Source of the DNA: Vibrio sp. Isolate32
GTDB lineage: Bacteria; Pseudomonadota; Gammaproteobacteria; Enterobacterales; Vibrionaceae
DNA length: 64,000 bases
Reading direction: 5' to 3'
NCBI RefSeq assembly: GCF_022397955.1
Contig: NZ_JAKEUQ010000006.1
Span: 120,192 to 184,191 of the forward strand
The position numbers and the translations under genes are program-made. Below, one piece after another: positions 27,715 to 37,010 of the stretch (positions within the stretch are counted from its first letter, which is position 1; each line of letters begins with the position of its first letter). The notes beneath the pieces were generated by a model. It ran no database searches and was not told the origin of the DNA. It saw only the letters and a list, made by a program, of their open reading frames with translations.

Positions 27715-28596
27715 TCATTGCAAAATGTGGTCAATAAAAGTTCTCACCTTATGAGACACTATAACCGAACTAGGATAAACAACGTACAATTCAGTAGACC
27801 ACGTGTAGTTTGTCAACAAATTTTCCAGTTGTTTTTGCTCAATGTAATCATTAACAAGAAAATCTAGTGCGCATGCAACGCCCACCCCATTCTTTGCCAT
27901 CTCGACGAGCATAGCTTCAGAGTCAGATCGAATCGCTGAATTGAGATCAACAAATTCGTATGTTTCATCTGAAAAATTAAAGCGCCATTTGTCCTTAGTC
28001 AGGCAACTTCGATAGTTCATACATTGATGCTGTTTTAAGTCAGACGGAACGCTTGGCTTACCATTTTTATCTAGATAATTCTTGGATGCGACAACTCTAG
28101 TACCTATGTCTTTTATCTTTCTACATCGAAAGCTGCTATCAGGCATGTCACCGATATGAAAGGCTAAATCGATGCCGTCAGCGACTAAATTATCTAGTGT
28201 ATATCCATAAAGAAACTCGAGCTCTACTTTCGGGTAAACTTGTGCAAACGAACTGATTTTTTTCATTAAGCTTAAGTCATTCTCAAGAACAATGGGGATC
28301 CGCACTTTAAAAGAACCACTCAATGTGTCATTTCGTTGGTCGATCACGTCATGGGCGTTTTTGATGTCGTCTAGAACCTTTGAGTAACGTTCATAGAGAT
28401 ACTGTCCATGTTCAGTTAATGAAAGCGTTCGAGTGGTGCGCTGAATCAGTGTACATTGCAACTCATTCTCTAATTGGCGTATTTGCTTGCTAATAACTGA
28501 CTTAGATAACATCAACTCATCGGCTGCCTGAGAAAAAGAATTGTTCTTAACTACGGTGTAAAAGGTAGTAACCAAGTTTAGATTCAGGTTTTTCAT
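27715..28596 (-). CDS. LysR-family transcriptional regulator
   Basis: A 293-residue LysR protein. The N-terminal winged HTH (FYTVVKNNSFSQAADELMLSK, then SVISKQIRQLENELQCTL) is followed by a linker helix and a periplasmic-binding-protein-like effector domain. It is divergent from the SAH-hydrolase-like enzyme and its nucleoside transporter and probably regulates them. A perfect small dyad (28643-28655) lies in the shared intergenic region. The inducer is unknown; a nucleoside or homocysteine conjugate would fit the neighbours. Confidence 0.9.
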   Translation of the reverse strand: MKNLNLNLVTTFYTVVKNNSFSQAADELMLSKSVISKQIRQLENELQCTLIQRTTRTLSLTEHGQYLYERYSKVLDDIKNAHDVIDQRNDTLSGSFKVRIPIVLENDLSLMKKISSFAQVYPKVELEFLYGYTLDNLVADGIDLAFHIGDMPDSSFRCRKIKDIGTRVVASKNYLDKNGKPSVPSDLKQHQCMNYRSCLTKDKWRFNFSDETYEFVDLNSAIRSDSEAMLVEMAKNGVGVACALDFLVNDYIEQKQLENLLTNYTWSTELYVVYPSSVIVSHKVRTFIDHILQ

Positions 28597-28642
28597 CAGA
28601 GAGCCTCAAATAGCAAATCTATTCTAACGTACGACTACTAAA

Positions 28643-28655
28643 AACTTCAGAAGTT
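28643..28655. promoter_or_regulatory. Small dyad in the LysR/SAHH-like intergenic region
   Basis: AACTTC and GAAGTT form a perfect inverted repeat around a single A, placed 47 bp from the LysR start and 123 bp from the enzyme start. It could be part of a LysR operator but does not show a clear ATTA-N7-TAAT core. Confidence 0.35.
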
Positions 28656-28777
28656 CCTTCTATACACCTCACGTTATAGTTTCCTTAGAAGAACAATCTT
28701 TCCACGTAGCTTTGTTTTTCAAAAACTCCATTTCGCGCATTCTGTGTCTATCCCTATTTCCCCAAAAGGATACTGAA

Positions 28778-29986
28778 ATGACGAACATCATCCATCACGT
28801 AGCAGATTTGAGTCTTGCACCTAGCGGTACTAAACGAATCGCTTGGGCGCGTGAACACATGCCGATTATGCGAAGTCTTATCGAGCGCCTAGAAAAAGAA
28901 CAACCATTCAAGCATTTGACTATCGGCATCTGTCTACATGTAGAAGCGAAAACAGGCGTATGGATGGAAGCCCTAACAAAAGGCGGGGCAAAAGTTGTAC
29001 TGACAGGTTCACCAGGCTCGACCCAAGATGAAACCGCAGCAGCGCTCGTAAAAGACTACGGTGTTCATGTATTTTCTCATCGTAATGAATCATTTGGAGA
29101 CCACATTCGTTACTGTGAAAATGTTCTCAGCTTTAACCCAGACATAATTGCTGATAATGGTGCAGACTTACACGAGCTTGTGTTTACACACCCTGAATTT
29201 GAGCATCTGCAAGGCACGCTGTTAGGTGCAACAGAAGAAACAACCACTGGGGCAAACCGTCTCCGTGAAGACTTCAAATCTGATAAGTGGTCAACATTAA
29301 TCATCAATGACACCATGTCTAAGCGTGTCATTGAAAATCGCTTTGGGGTGGGGTCTTCTGTTGTTGACGGCATTATGCGAGCCACAAACGTAATGCTACA
29401 TGGAAAGAAAGTAATTGTTATCGGCTATGGTTACTGTGGTTCTGGTACTGCACAACGTTTGCGTGGTATGGGCGCTCATGTAACCGTGGTTGAGAGCAAT
29501 TCTCTTACTAAGCTTGAAGCGCATATGGAAGGTTTCTACACCTCAACGCTCGAAAAAGCGCTATCGGATGCAGACATAGTTGTTACGATCACAGGTCGCG
29601 ACGATGTTCTACGCAAAGAACATTTCAAACTCATGCGTGATAAAACCATTCTCGTAAACGCAGGTCACTTTCAACGAGAAATTAACCTACCTCAACTCAA
29701 TGAGATGAGCGAGAGTGTTTATCGTATACGTCCCCACGTTACCGCTTATCAAATCGCAGGTGAAGACAAAGTGTTGTTCGTCTTATCTGATGCTAACTTG
29801 GTAAATCTGTCTGCAGGAGATGGAAATCCAATTGAAATTATGGACTTAGGTCTTGCATTGCAAACTTTAAGCCTTGAGCGTATAGCACTGAATGCTAAAT
29901 CACTCACTAAGATACCTCAACCAGTGCCATACGACATTGAGATGATGGTGGCTGAACTAGCCTGTAAACACTGGATCAATCACTAA
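28778..29986 (+). CDS. Divergent S-adenosylhomocysteine-hydrolase-like enzyme
   Basis: ATG at 28778 (AAAGGA site) gives 402 residues, shorter than typical AhcY (about 430-470). The AdoHcyase layout is clear: CLHVEAKTG, GSPGSTQDETAAA, ADNGADLHEL, EETTTG, a NAD-binding GYGYCGSG, NAGHFQREI and VNLSAGDGNP. Compared with the human enzyme (numbering from memory), His55, Glu156, Lys186 and His301 are kept. Thr57 becomes Glu, Glu59 Lys, Asp131 Asn, Asp190 Glu and His353 Asn, and the C-terminal Lys-Tyr NAD lid is missing. NAD chemistry is therefore plausible, but the adenosine pocket is remodelled, so the substrate is probably not SAH. A CNT nucleoside transporter follows 63 bp later. Confidence 0.75.
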   Translation: MTNIIHHVADLSLAPSGTKRIAWAREHMPIMRSLIERLEKEQPFKHLTIGICLHVEAKTGVWMEALTKGGAKVVLTGSPGSTQDETAAALVKDYGVHVFSHRNESFGDHIRYCENVLSFNPDIIADNGADLHELVFTHPEFEHLQGTLLGATEETTTGANRLREDFKSDKWSTLIINDTMSKRVIENRFGVGSSVVDGIMRATNVMLHGKKVIVIGYGYCGSGTAQRLRGMGAHVTVVESNSLTKLEAHMEGFYTSTLEKALSDADIVVTITGRDDVLRKEHFKLMRDKTILVNAGHFQREINLPQLNEMSESVYRIRPHVTAYQIAGEDKVLFVLSDANLVNLSAGDGNPIEIMDLGLALQTLSLERIALNAKSLTKIPQPVPYDIEMMVAELACKHWINH

Positions 29987-30049
29987 TCTCTACTTGACGG
30001 TGGACTATTTGGGTTTGCCGTTTTTATTTGAAAGAACAAGGAGATTTCT

Positions 30050-31315
30050 ATGCAACCCCTCTTTAGTCTACTTGGCATGATAGCGCTGCTTGGTATCGCT
30101 TATGCCTTTTCTTTGAACCGTAAATCCATAAACGTAAGAACGGTTCTAGGTGCATTTGTTATTCAATTTTTGATCGGCGCATTCGTACTGTTTGTGCCTA
30201 TTGGTAAAGATCTACTCCAGTATGTATCAAACGGAATCAATGCGGTTCTTGGTTATTCAGCTGATGGCATTGGATTCTTATTTGGTGGCTTAGCAAGCGA
30301 CAAAATGTTTGAACTATTTGGAGGCGGTGGTTTCGTCTTTGCCATTCGCGTATTGCCTGTAATTGTATTCTTTTCTGCTCTAGTATCCGTTTTATACTAT
30401 TTTGGCATCATGCAAATATTCATTCGTATTCTGGGTGGCGGCTTGCAAAAACTGTTGGGGACGAGTAAGTATGAATCGATGTCAGCAACTGCAAATATTT
30501 TTGTCGGTCAAACGGAAGCCCCTTTGGTTATCGCTCCATATATTAACAAGCTCAGCCGCTCTGAACTATTTGCTGTGATGTGTGGAGGCCTTGCATCTAT
30601 CGCGGGCACGGTGCTTGGTGGATTTGCTGCCATGGGCGTGAACATAGAGTACTTAATCGCGGCATCGTTTATGGCTGCACCTGGTGGTCTGTTGTTTGCG
30701 AAGATCTTATTACCAGAAACGAAGAAATCAGAAGAGTTGGAGGCAGAGCGTGAGAACGGTGAGGTAAGTCAACCAGTAAAAGCTCATAAACCAAGCAATG
30801 TGATTGATGCAGCCGCAGAGGGGGCATCAAATGGTGTTGCTCTAGCGATTAACGTTGGTGGGATGCTTCTGGCCTTTATTGCCCTAATTGCTCTTTTAAA
30901 TGGTCTACTAGGGTTAGCCGGTGGGGTTATTGGTATACCCGAACTATCATTAGAACTTATACTTGGCTACCTCTTTTCGCCTCTTGCTGTGATCATTGGT
31001 ATTCCACTAGAAGAAGCGTTTAACGCCGCAACGTTTATTGGTCAAAAATTAGTACTTAATGAATTTGTCGCCTATGTCAATTTTACTGAGTTCCTAGTAA
31101 ATCATCCGTTATCTGAGCGTACTACAGCAATTATCACCTTTGCCTTGTGTGGTTTTGCTAACTTCTCAGCAGCTGCAATGTTGTTAGGCGGTCTAGGTAG
31201 CATGGCAAAAGAAAGGCGCTCTGAAATATCTAGCCTTTGTCTGTATGCCATTCTTGCAGGTACGTTATCTAACTTAATGAGTGCCGCAATCGCTGGTCTG
31301 TTTTTGTCACTTTGA
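30050..31315 (+). CDS. NupC-type concentrative nucleoside transporter
   Basis: A 421-residue CNT-family membrane protein with around ten hydrophobic segments. Hallmarks are [18 protein letters not shown] (nucleoside-binding HP1/TM4 region), the [14 protein letters not shown] stretch and FVAYVNF with [19 protein letters not shown] near the C-terminus. It couples nucleoside uptake to a sodium or proton gradient. An AGGAG site sits 7 nt before the ATG. It is co-oriented with the SAHH-like enzyme and ends in a strong terminator, so the pair probably forms one operon that imports and cleaves a nucleoside derivative. Confidence 0.88.
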   Translation: MQPLFSLLGMIALLGIAYAFSLNRKSINVRTVLGAFVIQFLIGAFVLFVPIGKDLLQYVSNGINAVLGYSADGIGFLFGGLASDKMFELFGGGGFVFAIRVLPVIVFFSALVSVLYYFGIMQIFIRILGGGLQKLLGTSKYESMSATANIFVGQTEAPLVIAPYINKLSRSELFAVMCGGLASIAGTVLGGFAAMGVNIEYLIAASFMAAPGGLLFAKILLPETKKSEELEAERENGEVSQPVKAHKPSNVIDAAAEGASNGVALAINVGGMLLAFIALIALLNGLLGLAGGVIGIPELSLELILGYLFSPLAVIIGIPLEEAFNAATFIGQKLVLNEFVAYVNFTEFLVNHPLSERTTAIITFALCGFANFSAAAMLLGGLGSMAKERRSEISSLCLYAILAGTLSNLMSAAIAGLFLSL

Positions 31316-31320
31316 ACTAT

Positions 31321-31356
31321 AGAGAAAGGCTTTAGAGGCTCAAGAAGCCTTTCTCT
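31321..31356 (+). terminator. Rho-independent terminator of the SAHH-like/nupC operon
   Basis: A perfect 12-bp stem (AGAGAAAGGCTT / AAGCCTTTCTCT) with a 12-nt loop starts 5 bp after the transporter stop. It is followed by ATCTTTTATATTT. Confidence 0.85.
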
Positions 31357-31496
31357 ATCTTTTATATTTGTCGTGAGATTCGCTGTCATTCATTAATAGT
31401 AATACTCGATTTTGCTTAGCACGCTTTTGTCTAGAATCTATGGTACGCCGTATTTTGTAAGTGATAAATTCAAAATAACAGAGTTGGTTTGCGCTA

Positions 31497-31664
31497 ATGT
31501 ATTCAGAGTTTATAGGAGACATCATTAGCCTCAGCTCTTTGATGAGATCCGCGCCAGATTATACTAAAAATCTTAAAAGCTCTTTAGTTGCTATTCTGGA
31601 CGAAATCAAGCCTTCAATCTGGTGGTCTATTCGTTTTTTCATCTCTCGATATCATATGCAATGA
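31497..31664 (+). CDS. Possible small protein, 55 aa (uncertain)
   Basis: This is the best frame in the roughly 340 bp between the two terminators: ATG at 31497, 55 codons, with a hydrophobic/aromatic C-terminal segment (SIWWSIRFFISRY). There is no good ribosome-binding site and no recognised similarity. It may be a gene fragment or chance. The rest of this interval shows nothing else coding. Confidence 0.25.
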   Translation: MYSEFIGDIISLSSLMRSAPDYTKNLKSSLVAILDEIKPSIWWSIRFFISRYHMQ

Positions 31665-31700
31665 CCGGCGAGATGAAATTGACAAATATGCTCCACACAA

Positions 31701-31728
31701 AAAAAGGATTGGTATCTCTACCAATCCT
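31701..31728 (-). terminator. Rho-independent terminator of the VOC gene
   Basis: On the minus strand AGGATTGGTA and TACCAATCCT form a 10-bp stem with a 4-nt loop, followed by a T-run. Confidence 0.85.
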
Positions 31729-31779
31729 CTTCAGGGGGTGTTTCGGTTTTTCTACCTTATGACAGGTAGATGGCATCTA

Positions 31780-32271
31780 TTACTCGTAATCAGTCGCGTA
31801 CGTATCTTCGTATGAGTGAGAGTAGAATTCGAATAGGTTGCCAAACGGGTCTTCTAGGTAAACCATTTGTGCTTGTTTTAGTTCGTCTTCTGGGTGGTAA
31901 CGGTGAATATCCATACGTACTTTACCGCCAAACTCTTCAACGCGTTTAATAGCTGAATGAAATTGCTCTTTTGGAAGCTGCAGACAGAAGTGGAAGATAC
32001 CTAGACGAGAGAAATCTACTTCGTGACGCTCTTGGCGGTCAACCATTTCGAACAGCTCAACACCGATACCATCAGATGTTACTAGGTGAGCGATGTTGAA
32101 ACCTTTGAAGCCTTCGCCAAATACGGCGATACACATGCGGCCGATTGCTGATTCGCGCTCTTCCATCACTTTAGTGTTGTTCATTACAACTCTTAGACCT
32201 AGAGCCTTAGTGTAAAACTCTACTGCTTGGTCCATGTCGCCTACCATGATGCCTACGTGATTCATTTTCAT
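31780..32271 (-). CDS. VOC (glyoxalase/dioxygenase) superfamily protein
   Basis: A 163-residue VOC-fold protein. ATG at 32271 is 6-7 nt after GGAG, so I prefer it to the in-frame TTG at 32283. The first beta-alpha-beta-beta-beta unit starts MNHVGIMVGDMDQAVEFYTK. The second contains FHFCLQLPKEQFHSAI, and VYLEDPFGNLFEFYSHSYED supplies the C-terminal Glu. Metal-ligand candidates are His5 or so, the FHF His, and Glu in LFEFY. The substrate is unknown. It is divergent from ahpC. Confidence 0.82.
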   Translation of the reverse strand: MKMNHVGIMVGDMDQAVEFYTKALGLRVVMNNTKVMEERESAIGRMCIAVFGEGFKGFNIAHLVTSDGIGVELFEMVDRQERHEVDFSRLGIFHFCLQLPKEQFHSAIKRVEEFGGKVRMDIHRYHPEDELKQAQMVYLEDPFGNLFEFYSHSYEDTYATDYE

Positions 32272-32514
32272 AACTTTCTCCAATTCATTTTAATTCTGTA
32301 CTTTTCGAAGCTCAGCTTCTGTACTTCGTTTCGATGGAGAGAGTATAGGGAGAGATTGCAATTAATTTAAATTATCATAATTTATATTAATGATAATTTT
32401 TTGTTATTTATGATTTAATCTCAAACTAAGCCTATAAGTGGGACTAAAGAAACCATACCCATATAGCTTTAACCAACTTTGATAGCTTTTCTCGATGGTT
32501 CTTTCCTTTCGAAG
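32272..32514. promoter_or_regulatory. Gene-free divergent region between VOC and ahpC
   Basis: About 240 AT-rich bases without a coding frame. The part nearest the VOC gene (32350-32420) is an A/T stretch with repeated AATTTAT-like words typical of promoters. The OxyR site of ahpC follows at 32515. Confidence 0.5.
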
Positions 32515-32551
32515 ATAGGATTCGCCTATTGAATCTATAGAAATGTCCGAT
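32515..32551 (+). promoter_or_regulatory. OxyR-binding site of ahpC
   Basis: Four half-elements occur with exact 7-bp gaps: ATAG (32515), CTAT (32526), ATAG (32537) and CGAT (32548, one mismatch). This is the full OxyR motif ATAG-N7-CTAT-N7-ATAG-N7-CTAT with 15 of 16 defined bases. A candidate -10 (ATATAT, about 32578) lies downstream, consistent with peroxide activation of ahpC. Confidence 0.9.
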
Positions 32552-32636
32552 TTCACTTATTTTCGGTGCCAATGCAATATATATCCATCGACGCGGGATA
32601 GCGTTAAACACTACAAATTAGAAAGAGAGTCAAAAC

Positions 32637-33194
32637 ATGATCAACACAGAAATCAAACCATTCAACGCAACAGCATTCAAAAACGGCGAATTCGTAGAAA
32701 TCACTGAGCAAGACGTTAAAGGCAAATGGGCTGTATTCTTCTTCTACCCAGCGGACTTCACGTTTGTATGTCCAACTGAGCTAGTTGACCTACAAGACAA
32801 ATACGCAGAGCTTCAATCTCGCGGTGTAGAAGTTTACTCAGTATCAACTGACACTCACTTCTCTCACAAAGCATGGCACGATACTTCTGACAAAATCGGC
32901 ACTATCGAATACTTCATGGTAGGCGACCAAACAGGCACTATCACAAACAACTTCAACGTAATGCGTGAAGGTCAAGGCCTAGCAAACCGTGCTACGTTCC
33001 TAATCGACCCAGAAGGCGTTATCCAAGCAATGGAAATCACTGCTGAAGGTATCGGTCGTGACGCTGAAGACCTACTACGTAAGGTTAAAGCAGCACAATA
33101 CGTAGCGGCTAACCCAGGTGAAGTTTGCCCAGCAAAATGGAAAGAAGGCGAAGAGACTCTAGCTCCATCTCTAGACCTAGTAGGTAAGATTTAA
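32637..33194 (+). CDS. ahpC: Alkyl hydroperoxide reductase subunit C (peroxiredoxin)
   Basis: A 185-residue typical 2-Cys peroxiredoxin (E. coli: 187 aa). The peroxidatic Cys lies in [14 protein letters not shown] (about residue 47). The resolving Cys lies in GEVCPAKW (about 165). It reduces H2O2 and organic peroxides in the cytoplasm and is recycled by AhpF, encoded 212 bp downstream. Codon use looks highly biased, as expected for an abundant protein. Control is by the OxyR site at 32515-32551. Confidence 0.97.
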   Translation: MINTEIKPFNATAFKNGEFVEITEQDVKGKWAVFFFYPADFTFVCPTELVDLQDKYAELQSRGVEVYSVSTDTHFSHKAWHDTSDKIGTIEYFMVGDQTGTITNNFNVMREGQGLANRATFLIDPEGVIQAMEITAEGIGRDAEDLLRKVKAAQYVAANPGEVCPAKWKEGEETLAPSLDLVGKI

Positions 33195-33245
33195 TCTAAG
33201 CCTAGCCAAAGAACAAATAAAGCAGAATAGCTAAACGGTTCTACA

Positions 33246-33285
33246 GGCGCGCTTCGGCCTCCCTCCTAAAGGGCAGTCGCGCGCC
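33246..33285 (+). other. GC-rich branched hairpin between ahpC and ahpF
   Basis: GGCGCGC (33246-33252) pairs with GCGCGCC (33279-33285), and an inner CCCT/AGGG helix sits inside. No T-run of a classical terminator follows closely. In an AT-rich context it may be a processing or attenuation structure that sets the ahpC:ahpF ratio. Confidence 0.5.
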
Positions 33286-33406
33286 ACCCTTTCAAAGCAT
33301 CAACACCACATTCAATTTGCCGACTTGCGCCCCCTTTTTATTTTCCTTTTTTAGCAAGAAGGTATTGGTCAATACCAAGACACAGAATTTAAGAGCAGGC
33401 ACGATT

Positions 33407-34999
33407 ATGTTAGATCAAGCAATGAAGCAGCAGCTAAAAGCATACCTAGAAAACTTAAAAACCAATGTTCAGTTAGTGCTGAGCCTAGATGACAGCGATA
33501 CCGCACACAAACTCCAAGACCTAGCAAATGACATCTCGTCTTTAACGGACAAAATTGAAGTAACTCGCGATGATAGCGCAAGCACGCGCAGCCCTATCAT
33601 GCAGGTAGTGAACCAAGAGAAAGACACTGCGATTGGTTTCGCCGGTTTACCAATGGGTCACGAGTTCACGTCACTGGTACTGGCACTGCTTCACAGTGGT
33701 GGTCACCCTATCAAGCTTGAAGCTGACGTAATCGAGCAAATTAAAGAACTCGATCAAGAGCTTAATGTAGAAATTTTCATCTCACTATCGTGCCAAAACT
33801 GTCCAGAAGTGGTTCAGGCATTCAACATGATGTCAGCGATTAACCCGCTAATTAAGACAACTATGATTGATGGCGCAGCATTCCAAGAGGAAGTGAAGTC
33901 TCGCGATATCATGGCGGTACCGAGCGTGTTCATTAATGGTGAACTATTCGGTCAAGGCCGTATGTCACTGGCTGAGATCCTTAATAAAGTAGACTCAGGC
34001 GCAGCGGAAAAAAAAGCAGCAAACCTAAATCAACAAGCACCATTTGACGTGTTAGTTGTGGGTGGTGGTCCAGCAGGTTCTTCAGCAGCGATTTACGCAG
34101 CACGTAAAGGCATTCGCACTGGTGTTGTTGCTGACCGATTTGGTGGTCAGGTAATGGATACCATGGCGATTGAAAACTTTATCTCAGTGAAAGCGACGAC
34201 AGGTCCTAAGCTAGTGGCGAGCCTAGAAGAGCACGTAAAAGAGTACGGTGTAGAAGTAATGACTGAGCAGCGTGCTGCCAACATCATTGCTGCAGAAGAC
34301 ACGAAAGACGGATACATCCACGTTGAATTAGAGAGTGGCGCAACGCTACGAGCTCGCTCTGTTATCACAAGTACAGGTGCACGCTGGCGTGAAATGAACG
34401 TTCCGGGTGAACAAGAATACCGTAACAAAGGCGTGGCTTACTGCCCACACTGTGACGGTCCACTGTTCAAAGGTAAGAAAACGGCGGTTATCGGTGGCGG
34501 TAACTCAGGCATCGAAGCAGCTATCGACCTAGCAGGTATTGTGGAACATGTAACCGTGCTTGAATTTGCAGACACGCTACGCGCTGACCAAGTGCTTATC
34601 GATAAAGCGAACGCAACACCAAACATCGAAATCATCAAAATGGCTCAAACGACACAAGTGTTGGGTGATGGAAATCGCGTAACAGGTCTGGAATACAAAG
34701 ACCGCAACACTGAAGAGCTGAAACAGATCGAACTCGCGGGTATCTTCGTTCAAATCGGTCTAATGCCGAACAGCGAATGGTTGAAAGGTTCGAAGGTTGA
34801 GCTTTCACCACGCGGTGAGATTGAGATTAACGCTCATGGCGCAACATCGATGAAAGGTGTGTTTGCAGCAGGTGATGTAACAACAGTACCTTACAAACAG
34901 ATCATCATTGCGATGGGTGAAGGTGCGAAAGCAAGTCTAGGCGCATTTGACCACTTAATTCGTAACCCAGCTCCAGTAAAAGAGGCTGAAACCGCTTAA
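33407..34999 (+). CDS. ahpF: Alkyl hydroperoxide reductase subunit F
   Basis: A 530-residue flavoprotein disulfide reductase (E. coli: 521 aa). I place the start at ATG 33407; the frame is open to 33317 but adds a hydrophobic head not found in AhpF. The N-terminal double thioredoxin-like domain has the redox pair in SLSCQNCPE. The FAD-binding motif is [12 protein letters not shown], the catalytic pair is [10 protein letters not shown], the NADH site is [12 protein letters not shown], and [16 protein letters not shown] closes the FAD domain. It passes electrons from NADH to AhpC. Confidence 0.96.
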   Translation: MLDQAMKQQLKAYLENLKTNVQLVLSLDDSDTAHKLQDLANDISSLTDKIEVTRDDSASTRSPIMQVVNQEKDTAIGFAGLPMGHEFTSLVLALLHSGGHPIKLEADVIEQIKELDQELNVEIFISLSCQNCPEVVQAFNMMSAINPLIKTTMIDGAAFQEEVKSRDIMAVPSVFINGELFGQGRMSLAEILNKVDSGAAEKKAANLNQQAPFDVLVVGGGPAGSSAAIYAARKGIRTGVVADRFGGQVMDTMAIENFISVKATTGPKLVASLEEHVKEYGVEVMTEQRAANIIAAEDTKDGYIHVELESGATLRARSVITSTGARWREMNVPGEQEYRNKGVAYCPHCDGPLFKGKKTAVIGGGNSGIEAAIDLAGIVEHVTVLEFADTLRADQVLIDKANATPNIEIIKMAQTTQVLGDGNRVTGLEYKDRNTEELKQIELAGIFVQIGLMPNSEWLKGSKVELSPRGEIEINAHGATSMKGVFAAGDVTTVPYKQIIIAMGEGAKASLGAFDHLIRNPAPVKEAETA

Positions 35000-35110
35000 T
35001 CTTGTAAGCAAATTTCCTTAAGTGTCCTTGTTAACGTATCAGTTATGATTAACTTATTAGTGATGATTAACTGACTGATTCTTGTTAACGACTTTGTCGA
35101 TATTTAGACA

Positions 35111-35142
35111 CCACTCCTATGGATTTAGGAGTGGTTTTTTTT
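35111..35142 (+). terminator. Rho-independent terminator of ahpF
   Basis: A perfect 9-bp stem (CCACTCCTA / TAGGAGTGG) with a 6-nt loop is followed by eight T. Confidence 0.9.
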
Positions 35143-35158
35143 CTTTGGTAAAGACGCT

Positions 35159-35758
35159 TTACGCTGGCTGATAGAGCATAAAAGCAACCACTAACGCTAG
35201 GCTTCCACCCAAACAACGGTTAACCATCACCATCTGTTTTGGTGATTGTAATAGACGCTGCAACATAGTGCCGCAATACGCCCAAACCAACATACACAAT
35301 ACACCGGTTCCCACCATAATGGTGGTAATCGTCACCACTTGAATCAGGTAATCTGCCTGTGTGGTGATGAACTGAGAAAATACAGTCAGTGAAGCAATCC
35401 ACCCTTTCGGGTTCAATACTTGAATCAAAACACCAGACAGAAATCCTGAGCGATTCACCGATTCTTCTTGCTCAATTTCCATGTTGGCAATCGACCACGC
35501 CATAAACAGTAAATAAGCTGCCCCAAGGTACTTCATTACCGTGTAGATCTCTGGGTAGAGGGTAAACAGACTCACTAAGCCAGCACTTGAACCCGCCAGT
35601 ATGATGATAATGCCAAAAGCGTTACCAGAGACAAAAGGCAATGTTGCCGCAAACCCATATCGGCTTGATATCCCAAGCAATGCAATGTTTCCTGCTCCCG
35701 GTGTAATTCCAATAGATATTGAAAACAACAAGAACGCCAGCATTAATTGAGCGCTCAT
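35159..35758 (-). CDS. LysE/RhtB-family amino-acid exporter
   Basis: A 199-residue protein with six hydrophobic segments. Its N-terminus contains SIGITPGAGNIALLGISSRYG, the LysE-family GxxPGP-like loop (Ala replaces the second Pro), and NPKGWIASLTVFSQF is the conserved central motif. It exports amino acids or related metabolites. It is divergent from an Lrp-family gene, the standard arrangement in which the regulator senses the exported amino acid. Confidence 0.88.
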   Translation of the reverse strand: MSAQLMLAFLLFSISIGITPGAGNIALLGISSRYGFAATLPFVSGNAFGIIIILAGSSAGLVSLFTLYPEIYTVMKYLGAAYLLFMAWSIANMEIEQEESVNRSGFLSGVLIQVLNPKGWIASLTVFSQFITTQADYLIQVVTITTIMVGTGVLCMLVWAYCGTMLQRLLQSPKQMVMVNRCLGGSLALVVAFMLYQPA

Positions 35759-35878
35759 TCTTTCTCTCCTAGTAAATAAAACGTTATTGGGAGAAGAGTT
35801 TACCGATTCGAGTAGGAATTAAATTGCTATATGCGCTAGTATAAAATCAAATTTGAGCAGGCTTTTCCTAAAAACACC

Positions 35879-36364
35879 ATGAAAATGAAAGAATCCACCA
35901 ATGAAGTGCTAGATGATACGGATATTGCCATTCTTGGACATATCCAAAAAGATGGGCGCATGAGTAACAGCAAGCTTGCCGAGAAGGTCAACCTGAGTGA
36001 GACACCTTGCTGGCGTCGTTGGAAGCGCATGGAAGAGACAGGCTATATCGATGGCTATACTGCGCAACTGAACCGCAAAAAGCTGGGGCTGCATGTAGCA
36101 GGTTTCACCCTGGTGACACTCGGCAACCATGAGGTTGAAAACACCGAGCCTTTTGAAGAGTTTGTCGCAGTGACAGATTGGATCACCATGTGTCACTGCA
36201 TTGCAGGCGGAGCCGATTACATGATTCAGGTGTTAGCAAGAGATCTAGAAGAGTATTTTGAACGAATCAGTTCAATTCGACGAGTGAAAGGCGTCAGCGC
36301 AATTCAGTCTAACATCTCAGTGAAGGAGCTTAAAAACAGCTACCAACTGCCACTGCAAGATTAG
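35879..36364 (+). CDS. Lrp/AsnC-family transcriptional regulator
   Basis: A 161-residue protein. The N-terminal HTH is DTDIAILGHIQKDGRMSNSK followed by LAEKVNLSETPCWRRWKRME. The C-terminal RAM ligand-binding domain includes CHCIAGGADYMIQVLARDLE. It probably controls the divergent LysE-type exporter 120 bp away in response to an amino acid. ATG at 35879 is used; a second Met two codons later is also possible. Confidence 0.9.
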   Translation: MKMKESTNEVLDDTDIAILGHIQKDGRMSNSKLAEKVNLSETPCWRRWKRMEETGYIDGYTAQLNRKKLGLHVAGFTLVTLGNHEVENTEPFEEFVAVTDWITMCHCIAGGADYMIQVLARDLEEYFERISSIRRVKGVSAIQSNISVKELKNSYQLPLQD

Positions 36365-36385
36365 TGTGTTTAAAACTTAGAAAGC

Positions 36386-37010
36386 CTAGTCAACGGTAAT
36401 GCAAATCTGCTCATTGCTACCACCGCGCAATGCAGTTAAACCCGCAGCCGCCATAGAAGATGATACGCCGACTTCACCTTGGCACCCTACTTCGGCACCT
36501 GAAATGGAAGCGTTGGTTTTGTACAAAATACCAATCATGCCCGATACCGCTAAAAAGTCTTTTAGCTGCTTGGTATCCAACACTTTAATAAAGCGATGGT
36601 AATACATCACCACAGCTGGAATCACGCCTGCAGCACCAAAAGCAAACAAGTTAATCCAGTCCATGATTTCCATTGGGTCGTTTTCAACCGCAGCATTCGT
36701 TTCCAACTTCTTCAGTAGGTTTGGTGATCGGCTTTTTCTGCAATCACATCAGCATCTTGGAAAGCCGACTCATTTTTCAGGATCATACCACCAAGGCTCA
36801 TGCCATTTTTTCGGATTGTTGCAGCATTTCATCGGCATTTTTAAAAGGATAAGCCACCTCAACCGATTGAGTTTTAGTGCCATTTTGCAATTCATCTGCC
36901 GTTGCAATAAAACCGCCACCGATCGAGTAATAGGTTTCATCGACAATCACATTTCCAGCTTGGTCGAAAGCAGTGATCATCATGCCATTCTCATGAAATG
37001 GCAGCACGTT
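36386..37010 (-). pseudogene. sdaA: Broken L-serine dehydratase gene
   Basis: The minus strand carries fragments of an iron-sulfur L-serine ammonia-lyase: LPFHENGMMITAFDQAGNV with YYSIGGGFI (37010-36830), then DPMEIMDWINLFAFGAAG, NASISGAEVGCQGEVG and SMAAAGLTALRGGS. Lesions are multiple. The 5' end is missing beyond about 37010. A one-base loss in the A-run of the codons before 36798 shifts the frame. A stretch of about 20 residues around the GGRVVTAPTNGA region of SdaA is deleted. The 3' end stops early at 36386. It cannot make an active enzyme. Confidence 0.88.

Noticed and set aside
31588..31815. Plus-strand frame running into the VOC gene
   Set aside because: Overlaps a strong minus-strand terminator and the conserved VOC coding region; no ribosome-binding site.
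33362..33377. GGTATTG/CAATACC dyad just before ahpF as a second copy of the MITE end
   Set aside because: It shares only a few bases with the MITE ends and has no matching partner repeat nearby.
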